Assembly (NCBI RefSeq): GCF_002093745.1
Contig: NZ_MTSB01000004.1
Span: forward strand, 340,405-404,404
Origin: Pseudomonas graminis
GTDB taxonomy: Bacteria; Pseudomonadota; Gammaproteobacteria; Pseudomonadales; Pseudomonadaceae
DNA length: 64,000 nucleotides
Reading direction: 5' to 3'
The number at the start of each line of letters is the position of its first letter. The stretch's first letter is position 1. This document shows positions 51,432 through 63,648 of this stretch, piece by piece. A model generated the notes under the pieces. The model had not been told where the DNA came from and searched no databases. It saw nothing but the letters and a program-made list of their open reading frames with translations. A program made the position numbers and the translations under genes.

Positions 51432-52499
51432 CTATGACATCAATGTCCGGGACTCTTCATCGTCACGGGCCGAACCTTGCGCGGACACCCCGGCAATCGG
51501 CGCGCCGTTCCAGAACGCTCGGTCTTTGCCGTCCCGCTTGGCCTGATACAGGTTGATGTCGGCCGTTTTGAGCACCTGCGAACTGCTTGAGTGCGCATTG
51601 ATGTCCGCCAGACCTGCACTGCACGTCAGTGTGCCGACGGCTGGCGAGGTTCTGATGGTGTCGAGCAGCCGCAACACGTAATCACTCGCCGCCTGCTCAC
51701 TGGAGGCCGGCAGGATCACGCCGAACTCTTCGCCCCCCATACGACCGAAAGCGAGACTGCCCTCCGTCTGTTGCAGGCAGGACGCCATAAGACGCAGCAC
51801 ATCGTCACCGGCATCGTGCCCGAACCGGTCATTGATATGTTTGAAGTTATCGATGTCCAGCATCAGAAAGTAACCGCCCCTGTTATTCGCCACGTGCGTA
51901 TCCAGTGCAAGCATCAAGGCACGACGATTCAATATATGCGTCAGGTCGTCAGTCAGCGACAGCTCGCGAAACTGGCTTTCAAGTGACAGTACCGTGCGCA
52001 ATGTTCGGGTGTAGGCGTGATTCAGTACAACACCCAGCGCAATCGACGAAACAAAGAACAGCATCATGAACACATACGCTGCACTGTCCGTGTCGATACC
52101 CTGTGCGGGCGACATAATGATCCAGGCCAACACTGACACAAACAGATAATCCCGGGTATACACCACCAACAACGTCGAACAGAGAATAATCATGATCGCG
52201 ATCGGCAATGCCCAATTGACACCCAGTTCGCTGTTCAACTGGCTTGCCCGCGAAAAACTCAGCGCCACAATGATCACGGAAGCCATGCCCACAGCGCGCC
52301 AGACGCTGAAGTGCTCGGCGCGATACTGCCACCAGCAGGTCAGCGCCAACCCCATGGTCAATGCGATTTCGTGAAGGCCGCACTGCACATTCGGCGTGAC
52401 GATCAAAACAGCCAGCCAACAGACAATCGCAATACATTGCACCAGCGCAATGGCGGGTGAGAGCAGATGTTTTATCCGTGTCTGCATTTCACCATTCAT
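51432..52499 (-). CDS. Membrane-anchored diguanylate cyclase (GGEEF)
   Basis: 355 residues from the ATG at 52499, which has GGAG 8 nt upstream; an in-frame extension is rejected. The N-terminal half has six predicted helices with little extramembrane sequence, a MASE-like sensor. The C-terminal GGDEF domain starts at DDLTHILNRRALMLAL and includes LDIDNFKHINDRFGHDAGDDVL and the active GGEEF. No RxxD inhibitory site precedes GGEEF, so feedback by c-di-GMP is not expected. Predicted to make c-di-GMP at the inner membrane; trigger unknown. Confidence 0.93.
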   Translation of the reverse strand: MNGEMQTRIKHLLSPAIALVQCIAIVCWLAVLIVTPNVQCGLHEIALTMGLALTCWWQYRAEHFSVWRAVGMASVIIVALSFSRASQLNSELGVNWALPIAIMIILCSTLLVVYTRDYLFVSVLAWIIMSPAQGIDTDSAAYVFMMLFFVSSIALGVVLNHAYTRTLRTVLSLESQFRELSLTDDLTHILNRRALMLALDTHVANNRGGYFLMLDIDNFKHINDRFGHDAGDDVLRLMASCLQQTEGSLAFGRMGGEEFGVILPASSEQAASDYVLRLLDTIRTSPAVGTLTCSAGLADINAHSSSSQVLKTADINLYQAKRDGKDRAFWNGAPIAGVSAQGSARDDEESRTLMS

Positions 52500-52868
52500 G
52501 GACAACTCCAGGCATCCTGTTTCCCGAGCGACATCTCGCCATGCCACAACCGTTTATAAATACACTCACACCGTCGACTGTTCGAACATGACTATTTATC
52601 AAACCCGATCACGCGTGAGACACGTCCGGATAATTAAACATGATTTACACACACGTTGGGTATTTCAAGCAGGAAAAATACGGGACCTGTATGACAACCT
52701 GCGGACATCGCTTATATCAGACATTGTTCAACCGGCACACGGCCCTGATGAACAATGACGAGTCGAACAGCGTACCGGCACACTTCACAGGTCGGCGCAC
52801 ACGCCGCCTTTCATCACGTTTGCTGAAACAGGCTGTCTGCCGACATCGACTCACGCTATCCTCGGCAC
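52500..52868. other. Intergenic region between divergent GGDEF and DUF1853 genes
   Basis: Promoters for the diguanylate cyclase (-) and the DUF1853 gene (+) must lie here. AT-rich at 52540-52700, so probably regulatory. The short open frames across it have no recognisable similarity and poor start context. Confidence 0.5.
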
Positions 52869-53852
52869 ATGACCCTATTCCCCAGCCTCATCGATCTCCC
52901 CCGCCAGCTGCGACACGCCGAAGTCCGCGATCTTGCCTGGGTGATTCTGGCACCGCCGATGCTCGATCAGGCGCCGTGGCCGCAACGCCACCCCCTGACC
53001 GGCAGTGACTGGGTAGCGTCTCCGCAGCACCTGGCGGACTTTCTCTGGCAGCTTGATCGAGACAGCAGCCCGCTGGAGAACTGGCTGGCGCAGGCGACCA
53101 CACGACGGCTAGGGCGTTATTACGAACGGCTCTGGCAATTTGCAGTGCAGCACGCACCGGGGGTAGAGATCATTGCCGCCAATTTGCCGATCCGGCTTGG
53201 CAGCCAGACACTGGGCGAACTGGACATGTTGTTGCGTGATCACGAAGGTGTGCATCACGTCGAGCTGGCAATCAAGCTTTACTTGGGGCCACAGGACGGA
53301 GACGGCAGCCACCCGGAACACTGGAAAGGGCCCGGCTGTCATGACCGACTGAGTCGAAAGCTGGCGCACCTGAGCCAGCACCAGTTGCCCATGTCCGCAC
53401 GCCCCGAGAGTCGCGCGACGCTGGCGGCGCTGGGTGTCGAGGCATTCAATGCCGAGTTGTGGCTGGGCGGTTATCTGCTGTACCCGTGGCCTGGATCATG
53501 TGAATCCCCAGCAGGTGTTCACCCGCAGCACCTCAGGGGGCTCTGGCTGCATCAGCGTGACTGGCGAGCGTTTCTGGCGCAAAGCCAGCCGGGACGCTGG
53601 CAACCACTGCCCCGCCATGCCTGGCTGGCGCCCGCGTTATACGCCGACGCCTGGACGGATCGACAACTTGAGGACTGGCTGGCCGAGCTCGACCCGATGG
53701 CGCCGGCGCAATTGCTGGTCCGCCTGAATCAGGATAGCGAGGGCCACTGGCAGGAAGCCGAGCGACTGTTTCTGGTGTCAGACATGTGGCCCAACCTGGC
53801 CGACACCAGTCATGCACTCAACTCAATCGCAGTGCCAGCGCCGCCAGCGTGA
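52869..53852 (+). CDS. DUF1853 family protein
   Basis: 327 residues. Family features: [19 protein letters not shown], then [19 protein letters not shown] and the nuclease-like strand set [30 protein letters not shown] sequence (D/E-x-K pattern LDML...HVELAIK), which suggests a PD-(D/E)xK-like fold. No biochemical function is known to me. Its last 35 bp overlap the convergent ArsB-like gene. Confidence 0.88.
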   Translation: MTLFPSLIDLPRQLRHAEVRDLAWVILAPPMLDQAPWPQRHPLTGSDWVASPQHLADFLWQLDRDSSPLENWLAQATTRRLGRYYERLWQFAVQHAPGVEIIAANLPIRLGSQTLGELDMLLRDHEGVHHVELAIKLYLGPQDGDGSHPEHWKGPGCHDRLSRKLAHLSQHQLPMSARPESRATLAALGVEAFNAELWLGGYLLYPWPGSCESPAGVHPQHLRGLWLHQRDWRAFLAQSQPGRWQPLPRHAWLAPALYADAWTDRQLEDWLAELDPMAPAQLLVRLNQDSEGHWQEAERLFLVSDMWPNLADTSHALNSIAVPAPPA

Positions 53853-55098
53853 TCAGCAGCACGGGCACGGTCAGCACAATGCCGACCTTGAAGTAGTAAC
53901 CCCAACTGATGGTAATCCCCTTGCGCTCCAGCACGTGCAGCCAGAGCAGCGTTGCCAGGCTGCCGATCGGCGTGATCTTCGGCCCCAGGTCGCTGCCGAT
54001 GACGTTGGCGTAGATCATCGCTTCCTGGATGGCACCGCTGGCGTGGCTCGCGTCAATGGACAGCAGCCCGATCAGTACCGTTGGCATGTTGTTCATGATC
54101 GAAGACAGGAAAGCCGTCATCACCCCGGTGCCCATCGCCGCGCCCCAGATACCGTAGCCTGCGAACCAGTCCAGCAATTGAGCCAGATAACCGGTCAGCC
54201 CGGCATTGCGCAGGCCATAGACCACCAGGTACATGCCCAGCGAAAACACCACGATGTGCCACGGCGCTTCTTTCATCACCTTGCGCGTCTTGATGGTGTG
54301 GCCCTTTGCGGCGATGGCCAGCAACAACAGAGCGCACACCGACGAAATCGCGCTGATCGGAATGCCCAGTGGTTCAAGGGCAAAGCAGCCCACCAGCAAA
54401 ATCACCAGCACGGCCCAGCCGGCCAGGAACGTGGCCCGGTCATGAATGACCGTCTCGGGCTTGTCGAGGTGTTCTGGCTCGAATTCGGCGGGAATATCGC
54501 GGCGGAAATACCACATCAGCACGGCCAGCGTGGCGGCAACGCTGGCCAGGTTGACCGGCACCATCACGGCCGCATACCGATTGAAGCCGATCTTGAAATA
54601 GTCAGCCGACACAATGTTGACCAGGTTCGACACCACCAGCGGCAAACTCGCCGTGTCAGCGATGAAGCCGGCCGCCATCACGAAGGCCAGGGTCGACGCC
54701 GCCGAGAAGCGCAGCGCCAGCATCATGGCAATGACGATAGGCGTGAGGATCAGCACAGCGCCATCATTGGCAAACAACGCCGACACCAACGCGCCGAAGA
54801 GCACAAACAACGCGAACAGGCGGCGCCCGTTGCCTTTGCCCCAGCGCGCCACATGCAGCGCAGCCCAGGCGAAGAAGCCAGCCTCATCCAGCAGCAGCGT
54901 GATGATGATCAGCGAAATGAACGTTGCCGTGGCATTCCAGATGATGCCCCACACCACGGCGATATCGCTGACCTGCACCACACCGGTCAACAACGCCAGC
55001 ACGGCCCCCAGCACCGCACTCCAACCGACACCAAGCCCTTTGGGCTGCCAGATAACCAGTGTGATGGTGAACAGAAAGATCAGCGTTGCGATCAGCAT
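53818..55098 (-). CDS. arsB: ArsB-type arsenite/antimonite permease
   Basis: 426 residues from the ATG at 55098, close to the 429 typical of ArsB; the longer frame is rejected. About 11 or 12 helices with family sequences [32 protein letters not shown] (here [19 protein letters not shown]) and [19 protein letters not shown]. ArsB expels As(III)/Sb(III). No arsR, arsC or arsH adjoins it, which is unusual. Its ATG shares one base with the stop of the upstream MFS gene, so they are cotranscribed. A different anion as substrate is possible. Confidence 0.85.
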   Translation of the reverse strand: MLIATLIFLFTITLVIWQPKGLGVGWSAVLGAVLALLTGVVQVSDIAVVWGIIWNATATFISLIIITLLLDEAGFFAWAALHVARWGKGNGRRLFALFVLFGALVSALFANDGAVLILTPIVIAMMLALRFSAASTLAFVMAAGFIADTASLPLVVSNLVNIVSADYFKIGFNRYAAVMVPVNLASVAATLAVLMWYFRRDIPAEFEPEHLDKPETVIHDRATFLAGWAVLVILLVGCFALEPLGIPISAISSVCALLLLAIAAKGHTIKTRKVMKEAPWHIVVFSLGMYLVVYGLRNAGLTGYLAQLLDWFAGYGIWGAAMGTGVMTAFLSSIMNNMPTVLIGLLSIDASHASGAIQEAMIYANVIGSDLGPKITPIGSLATLLWLHVLERKGITISWGYYFKVGIVLTVPVLLITLAALALRLS

Positions 55099-56315
55099 TA
55101 TCGGGTCCGGGGCAGAAGAATGGCGAGGATGCCGAGCAGCGGCAGGTAAGAACACAGGGTGTAGACGAACAGAATGCCCTGACTGTCAGCCAGGTAGCCG
55201 AGCAAGGCCGCGCCGATGCCGCCGAAGCCGAACATCAGGCCGAAGAAGATCCCGGCGATCATGCCGACATTGCCGGGCACCAGTTCCTGGGCGTAAACCA
55301 CGATGGCGGAGAACGCCGAAGCCAGCACGAAACCGATGATCACGCTGAGCACACTGGTCCAGAACAGGTCTGCGTAAGGCAGCGCCAGGGTGAATGGCGC
55401 AGCGCCAAGAATCGAAAACCAGATGACCGCCTTGCGCCCGATACGGTCGCCGATCGGGCCACCGAAGAAGGTTCCAGCCGCCACAGCGCCCAGAAACAGG
55501 AACAAGTGCAGCTGGGAACTGGCGACTGACAGGTCGAACTTCTCGATCAGGTAGAACGTGAAGTAGCTGGTCAGGCTGGTCATGTAGAAAAACTTGGAGA
55601 ACACCAGAAACGCCAGCACCGCCAGCGAGGCAATCACGCGGTTTTTCGACAGGCCGTGGGTGGCTGTCTGACCGGCCTTGAGCTTGAACAGGTTGAGGTG
55701 CGCTCGATACCAGCGGCTGATTGCGTACAGCAAGCCAAGTGAGAACAGCGCAAACAGCCCGATCCAGGCCACGTTGCCCTGCCCGAACGGGATAATGATC
55801 GCCGCCGCCAGCAACGGGCCGAACGCGGTGCCGGTGTTGCCCCCCACCTGAAAGGTCGATTGTGCAAGGCCAAAGCGCCCGCCGGAGGCAAGCCGGGCAA
55901 TACGCGAGGCTTCCGGGTGAAAAGTCGAAGAGCCAATGCCGATCAACGCAGCCGCCAGCAGAATCAATGGAAAACTGCCGACCATCGACATCATGACAAT
56001 GCCGATCAGGGTGCAGATGGAGCCGACAGGCAATACCAGCGGGTTGGGATGGCGGTCGGTGTAGTAACCGACCCAGGGCTGCAACAGCGATGCCGTGATC
56101 TGAAACGTCAGGGTAATCAGGCCGATCTGGGTAAAGCTCAGGTCATAACTTTCCTTGAGCATCGGGTAGATCGACGGAAGGATGGCCTGGATCAGGTCGT
56201 TGATCAGGTGCGCCAATGCAACAGCGCCGATAATGCGCATCACCAGCGGACTGGATTGAGGGGTGGTCGGGGCCGTCGCCGTCGCCGGCTGAGCACTGGT
56301 CGCCATGAGATTCAT
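55098..56315 (-). CDS. Fsr-type MFS efflux transporter (fosmidomycin-resistance family)
   Basis: 405 residues, twelve helices. [20 protein letters not shown] and [21 protein letters not shown] match the Fsr family, which exports fosmidomycin in E. coli. The loop [12 protein letters not shown] is the repeated MFS motif A. The second in-frame ATG, three codons later, is an alternative start. Immediately upstream of arsB with single-base coupling, suggesting joint function in resistance or anion export. Confidence 0.9.
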   Translation of the reverse strand: MNLMATSAQPATATAPTTPQSSPLVMRIIGAVALAHLINDLIQAILPSIYPMLKESYDLSFTQIGLITLTFQITASLLQPWVGYYTDRHPNPLVLPVGSICTLIGIVMMSMVGSFPLILLAAALIGIGSSTFHPEASRIARLASGGRFGLAQSTFQVGGNTGTAFGPLLAAAIIIPFGQGNVAWIGLFALFSLGLLYAISRWYRAHLNLFKLKAGQTATHGLSKNRVIASLAVLAFLVFSKFFYMTSLTSYFTFYLIEKFDLSVASSQLHLFLFLGAVAAGTFFGGPIGDRIGRKAVIWFSILGAAPFTLALPYADLFWTSVLSVIIGFVLASAFSAIVVYAQELVPGNVGMIAGIFFGLMFGFGGIGAALLGYLADSQGILFVYTLCSYLPLLGILAILLPRTR

Positions 56316-56469
56316 CCGTAAAAAAGTCTTCAGGTCTCCCCGGACGGATGATTACAAAATGTGTCACGCGTACCCGGGCGCGCCAATGTGCCATTTTTCA
56401 GGGCGACTGTGCCATTTTTTGTTGCGTTTTTGCTGACGGATCGAGAAGCGCTTTCATGACTGACGCCCC

Positions 56470-57807
56470 TCACGCCAATGAACCTGCTGCTGAACGTTTG
56501 CCCGCCACAGGTACGTCATGCAACGAAATCTTCGACGTCTCCGGCAAGGCCAGACCGCCTGCCATTGCCAGCGCGGCCACAGCTATCAGGTAGAACGCCG
56601 GTGAAAGGTTGCTGCCGGTAAGGCTGATCAGCCAGGTCGCCATCAGTGGCGCAGTGCCGCCGAACAGGGTGTAGGCCATGTTGTAGGTGATCGCCGAGGC
56701 GGTATAGCGGGTGCGGGTCGGGAAGGTTTCCGACAGCAGGGCGGCCGTCACTACCCCACACAGAACGGCACCGACGGCGAGCAGCATGACGCCGATGATC
56801 GAGGCGATAAACGAGCCGGAACTGGCCATCAGGAAGGACGGAAACACCACCAGCATCAACAGAATGCAAGCGGTTGCCATTGTGACGCGACGCCCTACCC
56901 GATCCGAATACGCCCCGGCCAGCGGACACAGCGCGGCAGCAAATGCCAGCGCGATCAGCGATACCAGCAGCGCCGTCGCCCTGCTCAGACCGCCGGCCAC
57001 TTGCAGATACGTCGCGAAGTACGTAGTGAACATGTAGAACGACAGCGCCGTCAGCGACACGAATGCCCCTAGACAGCCCATGGCTGCGGCATGGTGCCGC
57101 AAGGTTTCCTTGAGCGGCGAATGCGCCACGGCATGCTCTTGGGTCACCGCCTGAAACGCAGGGGTTTCATCGAGCTTCCAGCGCAGGTACAGACCGACCA
57201 GCCCTAGCGGCGCGGCGATCAGAAACGGCAGGCGCCACCCCCAACTGCCCATTGCCTCGGCCGACAATGAAGACTCCAGTGCATACGCCACGACGGCGGC
57301 AGCTGCAAAGGCAGAAAACGTCGAGACCGGGACAAAGCTGCCATACCAGGCGCGCCGGTTACGCGGCGCATGCTCCATGAGGTAGGCGCAGGCACCGGCA
57401 TATTCGCCACCGGCAGAAAAACCCTGCGCACAGCGAATGAGGGTCAGCAGAACCGGTGCCATCACGCCTATCGCCGCATACGTCGGCAGCAGGCCGATCA
57501 GTGTTGTCGCGCCGGCCATCAACAGAATGGTCATGGCGAGGGTCTTCTTGCGCCCTATCCGGTCCCCCAGCATGCCGAAGAAAATGCCGCCCAAAGGCCG
57601 AAACGCGAAGGCGACGGCAAACACGGCGAAGGTTTTCAGCAACGCGGCGCTGCTGTCTCCGCTGGGGAAGAATTGGAGGGCGATGGTGGTTGCCAGAAAG
57701 CCATAGACAGCAAAATCGAACCACTCAACGAAATTGCCGATGGCCGCGGCAACGATGACTTTTTTCAACGTGGCAGAATCGACGTGCTCTGCGGCGGTAG
57801 TTGTCAT
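56470..57807 (-). CDS. MHS-type MFS transporter (proline/betaine or shikimate symporter family)
   Basis: 445 residues from the ATG at 57807, with GAGGT 6 nt upstream; the longer frame is rejected. Family signatures VVAAAIGNFVEWFDFAVYGF, FRPLGGIFFGMLGDRIGRKK and FSAGGEYAGACAYLMEHAP are those of metabolite:H+ symporters such as ProP, KgtP and ShiA. Twelve helices. Substrate unknown. It stands alone, 154 bp upstream of the Fsr-like gene on the same strand. Confidence 0.92.
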   Translation of the reverse strand: MTTTAAEHVDSATLKKVIVAAAIGNFVEWFDFAVYGFLATTIALQFFPSGDSSAALLKTFAVFAVAFAFRPLGGIFFGMLGDRIGRKKTLAMTILLMAGATTLIGLLPTYAAIGVMAPVLLTLIRCAQGFSAGGEYAGACAYLMEHAPRNRRAWYGSFVPVSTFSAFAAAAVVAYALESSLSAEAMGSWGWRLPFLIAAPLGLVGLYLRWKLDETPAFQAVTQEHAVAHSPLKETLRHHAAAMGCLGAFVSLTALSFYMFTTYFATYLQVAGGLSRATALLVSLIALAFAAALCPLAGAYSDRVGRRVTMATACILLMLVVFPSFLMASSGSFIASIIGVMLLAVGAVLCGVVTAALLSETFPTRTRYTASAITYNMAYTLFGGTAPLMATWLISLTGSNLSPAFYLIAVAALAMAGGLALPETSKISLHDVPVAGKRSAAGSLA

Positions 57808-57954
57808 GCTGACCTCGGCGTCTTGATCTGGAATGGATCGATTATCGAGACCGCGCCCCGCACGCCTCACTCCAGAAGTGTCATCCACGTAGTCAGGGCC
57901 GACCTGTCACCGTCGATCTCCGCAGAATTCATGCCAAGGGCTCTGCCACAAGGC

Positions 57955-58920
57955 CTACAGTCCCATCGCCCGACGCCCTTGCAGGCCACCGGTGTGAACG
58001 AAGACCAGACGGGTACCGGGTTCGAATCGCCCGGTGCGCACTTCATCATGCAGCGTCAGCAACGCTTTGCCGGTATACAGCGGTTCAAGAAGCACGCCGC
58101 TCTGGGCTTCGCTGCTGGCGATGAAGTCGAGCAACGCGGCGTCGGTTCTGGCGAAACCGCCGCGGCTGGCCTCCAGCAGCACACAGTCAGGCGGTATGTG
58201 CGAAAGGGGGATCGCCGACAATGCTGCGGCCTCGTTCAATACCGCAACGATGTTCTGCTCCACGCCATGATCGCTGGGCACTGCCATCGCGCCATACACC
58301 GGATGAGCACCTGCCTCGGCCAGCAGCAGACCGGCCACGGTCGTGCCAGTCCCGGCTGCGATCCACCAGCCGTGGTAGTCGTCCCAACCAAGACGCGCGA
58401 GCTGGTCAATGACCATTGCCCGCAAACGACGGCAGCCCGACGCGCCGTCAAGGCCACCACCGCCTTCGGCAATCGGATAAAACCCGGGATACTGCGCCTG
58501 CCACGATGACCAGAAATCCGCAGCATGCCGTTGTCGATAACCGGCGTAACCCAGCCAGTGCAGCTGCATACCGAAAGCTTGCAGATCTAGCACTGTCGGC
58601 GTCTGTTGAGCATGCCCCCGCAACAGGCCAACGGTCGGGAAGCCGAAACGCTTGCCTGCTGCCGCCAGTGCGTGGAGGTGATTGGAGTGCGCGCCCCCCA
58701 GGCTGATCAGACCTTCTGCCCCGCACGCGACGGCTCGAGCCAGGTGCTCACTGAGTTTGAACCACTTGTTACCGCTGATCAGCGGGTCAATGCGGTCCAG
58801 ACGCAGGATCGCAACCTCGACCCCGGCGTCTTTCAGCCAGGGCAGGTTCAGGGGTTCAAGGGGCGCAGCAGGTTGCCAGCCGAGGGCGTCGAGCATCATG
58901 GGGCCGTAGTCTACAGACAC
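57955..58920 (-). CDS. PLP-dependent ACC deaminase / D-cysteine desulfhydrase family enzyme
   Basis: 321 residues. The PLP lysine is in ISGNKWFKLSEHL (K52), and the substrate loop SLGGAHSNHLHALAAAGKR follows. The glycine-rich phosphate loop is AAGTGTTVAGLLLAEAG. Family members degrade D-cysteine or ACC; the ACC-deaminase-specific pattern is not clear, and D-cysteine desulfhydrase is favoured. GTG at 58920 gives the longest frame; the ATG pair at 58899/58896 may be the true start. It begins 6 bp after fadH, on the same strand. Confidence 0.88.
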   Translation of the reverse strand: MSVDYGPMMLDALGWQPAAPLEPLNLPWLKDAGVEVAILRLDRIDPLISGNKWFKLSEHLARAVACGAEGLISLGGAHSNHLHALAAAGKRFGFPTVGLLRGHAQQTPTVLDLQAFGMQLHWLGYAGYRQRHAADFWSSWQAQYPGFYPIAEGGGGLDGASGCRRLRAMVIDQLARLGWDDYHGWWIAAGTGTTVAGLLLAEAGAHPVYGAMAVPSDHGVEQNIVAVLNEAAALSAIPLSHIPPDCVLLEASRGGFARTDAALLDFIASSEAQSGVLLEPLYTGKALLTLHDEVRTGRFEPGTRLVFVHTGGLQGRRAMGL

Positions 58921-58926
58921 GCTGAA

Positions 58927-60987
<2,061 letters not shown>

Positions 60988-61172
60988 TCACGGGAAAACA
61001 AGAACCTCTGCGGGTTCTCTGGTTCATGGGGCCACAGTAAACAGCCACCCGGCAGCACTCAATGACCGAAAGTGACAAGTTATTGATCCAAACGCGCAGC
61101 AGCACTTGGCAAGCGCCCGGCGGCGTCCTACCCTAGTCGACAATTTCCCGATGGCAGCCATACAGCCTATTT

Positions 61173-62303
61173 ATGCGCAAATTTTTCGCCATCTGTCTGA
61201 TCCTGCTGAGCGCAGCCAGCCTTGTCAGCTACCTGATCTGGACCGAGCAGCGCCCGGCCGGTCATTACCTGTCCGACCTGCGCATTCGACTGGCGGTCAA
61301 TGAAGGCGAACCCGGCGAGCGCGGAAACCTTCTGGGCATCGAACCGGAGCTGTTTCCTACCGATTATCAGAACAGCGACCGACTGCATCGCAAGCTCGCG
61401 GCCTACCTGCAGCAGGCTCATGATCTAGGCCTGATCAACGCCCGAACGGTGGTGGTGCTGCCGGAACATATCGGCACTTGGCTGTTCGCCAGCGGCGAGA
61501 AGGACCAGCTCTATCAAGCCGCCACGGTGGACGACGCCATGGAATGGCTGGCCTGGAGCAATCCGCTGCAATTCATCACGGCCATGCTCGGTGCCGAAGG
61601 CAGAAACCGTCTGGATGACGCGCACCTGCGCACCAAGGCCAACGACATGGCTCGCGACTATCAGGCGCTGTTCGGCGGCCTGGCCAGAGAGTTCGGCGTG
61701 ACACTGGTGGCAGGCTCGATCGTGTTGCCGGAACCGCGTGTCGAAGGCGGTCAACTGAAGATCGGCCACGGCGCCCTGTACAACAGCAGCCTGACCTTCG
61801 GCAGGGATGGCCAGCCACTCGGGCAGCCACAGCGTCAGTTGTACCCGGACCGTCATCAGAAGCGTTATGTACGCCCGGCGGGTGACGCGCCGTTGAATGT
61901 CATCGATACGCCCGCCGGGCGTCTGGCCGTGCTGATCGGCAGTGACAGTTGGTATCCGGACAATTACGCCCGCCTCAACCGGAGCGGCGCCGAGTTGATT
62001 GCGGTGCCGGCCTTTGTAATCGGCAAGAACAAGTGGTCGGAACCGTGGCGCAAACCCGAGCATTCGGGCATCGAAATGTCCACCGACCACCCGAGCGAAG
62101 GCGAAGCGTGGCATCGCCTGACACTGACCGGCCGTCCTCCGCAAAGCACTGCAAAGGCCGGGGTCAGCGTATTCATGCGCGGACAGTTCTGGAATCAGGG
62201 CATTGCCGGGCAGAGCTTCGCCAGCCATGACGGCCAGGCCATCGCCGAACCCCAGCCTGAACACAGCGCGAGTGGGGCCCGCCTGATCAACCTCTGGCTT
62301 TGA
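61173..62303 (+). CDS. Membrane-anchored nitrilase-fold protein lacking the catalytic cysteine
   Basis: 376 residues. One N-terminal signal/anchor helix (about 4-24), then a carbon-nitrogen hydrolase fold: VVVLPEHIGTW (catalytic Glu), HQKRYV (possible Lys region) and AVLIGSDSWYPDNYA. Active members have a Cys in the third element (ICYD-type); here residue 256 is Gly (codon GGC at 61938-61940), with S257 and D258 following. It is therefore likely non-hydrolytic, or uses another nucleophile. Its stop overlaps the TTG of an extended regulator frame; the AraC gene follows. Confidence 0.85.
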   Translation: MRKFFAICLILLSAASLVSYLIWTEQRPAGHYLSDLRIRLAVNEGEPGERGNLLGIEPELFPTDYQNSDRLHRKLAAYLQQAHDLGLINARTVVVLPEHIGTWLFASGEKDQLYQAATVDDAMEWLAWSNPLQFITAMLGAEGRNRLDDAHLRTKANDMARDYQALFGGLAREFGVTLVAGSIVLPEPRVEGGQLKIGHGALYNSSLTFGRDGQPLGQPQRQLYPDRHQKRYVRPAGDAPLNVIDTPAGRLAVLIGSDSWYPDNYARLNRSGAELIAVPAFVIGKNKWSEPWRKPEHSGIEMSTDHPSEGEAWHRLTLTGRPPQSTAKAGVSVFMRGQFWNQGIAGQSFASHDGQAIAEPQPEHSASGARLINLWL

Positions 62304-62305
62304 CG

Positions 62306-63346
62306 ATGTCGACATTGACCCTGCGCCTCGGCGACCTGTCAGTGGGCTTTATCCAGAGCCTCACGGATGCGGTCCACAGCTTCGACAACGACCCCGCGCC
62401 GCTGCTGGAGCAATATGGCCTTGATACCGCGCGCCTGAGCCAGGTCGGTGCGCGTCTGTCGATTCCACGCTACATGCGCCTTGGCCACGCCGCCATCCAG
62501 TTGACCGGCCAGCCCGACTTGGGACTGCGCATGGGGCAACTCAGTCGTTTTGCTCAGGCAGGTCTGGCGGGAGTCACCGCCGCGCAGGCCCCGACGGTGC
62601 GAGAAGCGGCCCGCACCCTGACCCGCTTCGAGCCGTTGTACGGCTCCAACTATCGCGGTCAGTCGAGCTTTCATGAAGACGCCGACGGCGCCTGGATGCG
62701 TTTTTATTCGATCAGCCCCTACAACGCCTACAACCGGTTCGTGGTGGATTCCATCCTGGGCGGCTGGATCGCCCAGCTCTCGTCACTGGCCGGTACCGAA
62801 CTGCGCGCGCAGCGGGTTGAAATCGAATTCGATGCACCGGAGTACGCCGCCCGGTACGCCAGCCTGAGCGACCACCCGGTGGTGTTCGGCGCAGCCACCA
62901 ATCAGGTGCGCCTGGATCAGGTCAGCCTGGCGTTACGCAACCCGGACCATTGCCCAAGTACCTGGCGGCATCTGCTGCAGTTGTGCGAACGGGAACTGGA
63001 GCAACAGACCCGCACCCGCAGCCTGCGTGAGCGCATCATTCAATTGCTCGGACCGTTGTTGAGCGGCGGAAGGGAACCGGATCTGGAGGAAGTGGCGGCA
63101 AGACTCAAGCTGCCCACCTGGACGCTGCGTCGTAAACTGGCCGAGGAAGGCACGCGCTTTCGAGCTGTGCTCAATGACACGCGGCGTGACCTGGCGATGA
63201 CGTACATTCGCGACACTGAACTGGCGTTCGGGGAAATAGCGTATCTGCTGGGGTTTGCTTCGGCAGAAGCCTTTCAACGCGCCTTTAAACGCTGGAACGG
63301 ACAGACTCCGGGAGAGTTCCGCCGCAGCCAGCGCCAAAGCGCTTGA
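62306..63346 (+). CDS. AraC-family transcriptional regulator (Arabinose_bd/OruR-like N-terminal domain)
   Basis: 346 residues from the ATG at 62306. N-terminal domain (1-240) with YGLDTARLSQVGARLSIPRY and FVVDSILGGWIAQ is the type seen in OruR, GbdR-related and ArgR-like regulators. The C-terminal DNA-binding part has two helix-turn-helices: LEEVAARLKLPTWTLRRKLAEEG and FGEIAYLLGFASAEAFQRAFKRW. Downstream of, and nearly overlapping, the nitrilase-fold gene, so likely linked. Target genes unknown. Confidence 0.92.
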   Translation: MSTLTLRLGDLSVGFIQSLTDAVHSFDNDPAPLLEQYGLDTARLSQVGARLSIPRYMRLGHAAIQLTGQPDLGLRMGQLSRFAQAGLAGVTAAQAPTVREAARTLTRFEPLYGSNYRGQSSFHEDADGAWMRFYSISPYNAYNRFVVDSILGGWIAQLSSLAGTELRAQRVEIEFDAPEYAARYASLSDHPVVFGAATNQVRLDQVSLALRNPDHCPSTWRHLLQLCERELEQQTRTRSLRERIIQLLGPLLSGGREPDLEEVAARLKLPTWTLRRKLAEEGTRFRAVLNDTRRDLAMTYIRDTELAFGEIAYLLGFASAEAFQRAFKRWNGQTPGEFRRSQRQSA

Positions 63347-63352
63347 AGCCCT

Positions 63353-63439
63353 TCATAACTCGGTAGCGTCGTCGGCAGGCTCTACCGGGTCAAGTTCCGA
63401 GGCACGGTATTCGAGTAGCTCTTCTTGGTATTCGTCCAT
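63353..63439 (-). CDS. 28-residue acidic small protein
   Basis: Begins MDEYQEELLEYRASELDP and ends DDATEL, with AGAGGGCG positioned upstream of the ATG at 63439. Very acidic (about one third Asp/Glu), no cysteine or membrane segment. It lies 6 bp after the AraC stop in the opposite direction. I believe similar short ORFs occur in other Pseudomonas. Function unknown. Confidence 0.55.
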   Translation of the reverse strand: MDEYQEELLEYRASELDPVEPADDATEL

Positions 63440-63611
63440 TTCTTCGCCCTCTTGGCTGATTGAGTGTGCTTGATCGTCAAGCTGAAATAACTGACCGCAG
63501 GATCAACATTAAAGTGCCAATGTGAAATAAAAATGTTGGCGCCCATCCAGTAGACGAAAGGAAGGCCCGCAGATTCAGACCGGTTTACAAGCCGATTATC
63601 GACTGTCGCGC

Positions 63612-63641
63612 TTGACTTGCCGGCCTGTGCCGCCCTAACCT
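63612..63641 (+). promoter_or_regulatory. Putative promoter of the ilvA attenuator transcript
   Basis: TTGACT (63612-63617), an 18-bp spacer and TAACCT (63636-63641). A start 7-8 bp further falls on or beside the ATG of the leader peptide at 63649, and no Shine-Dalgarno precedes that ATG. Confidence 0.5.
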
Positions 63642-63648
63642 CCAGCCC

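Noticed and set aside
53818..53852. Frameshift or misassembly where DUF1853 and ArsB-like genes overlap
   Set aside because: Both proteins keep plausible C-termini and full family length, so a 35-bp convergent overlap is more likely.
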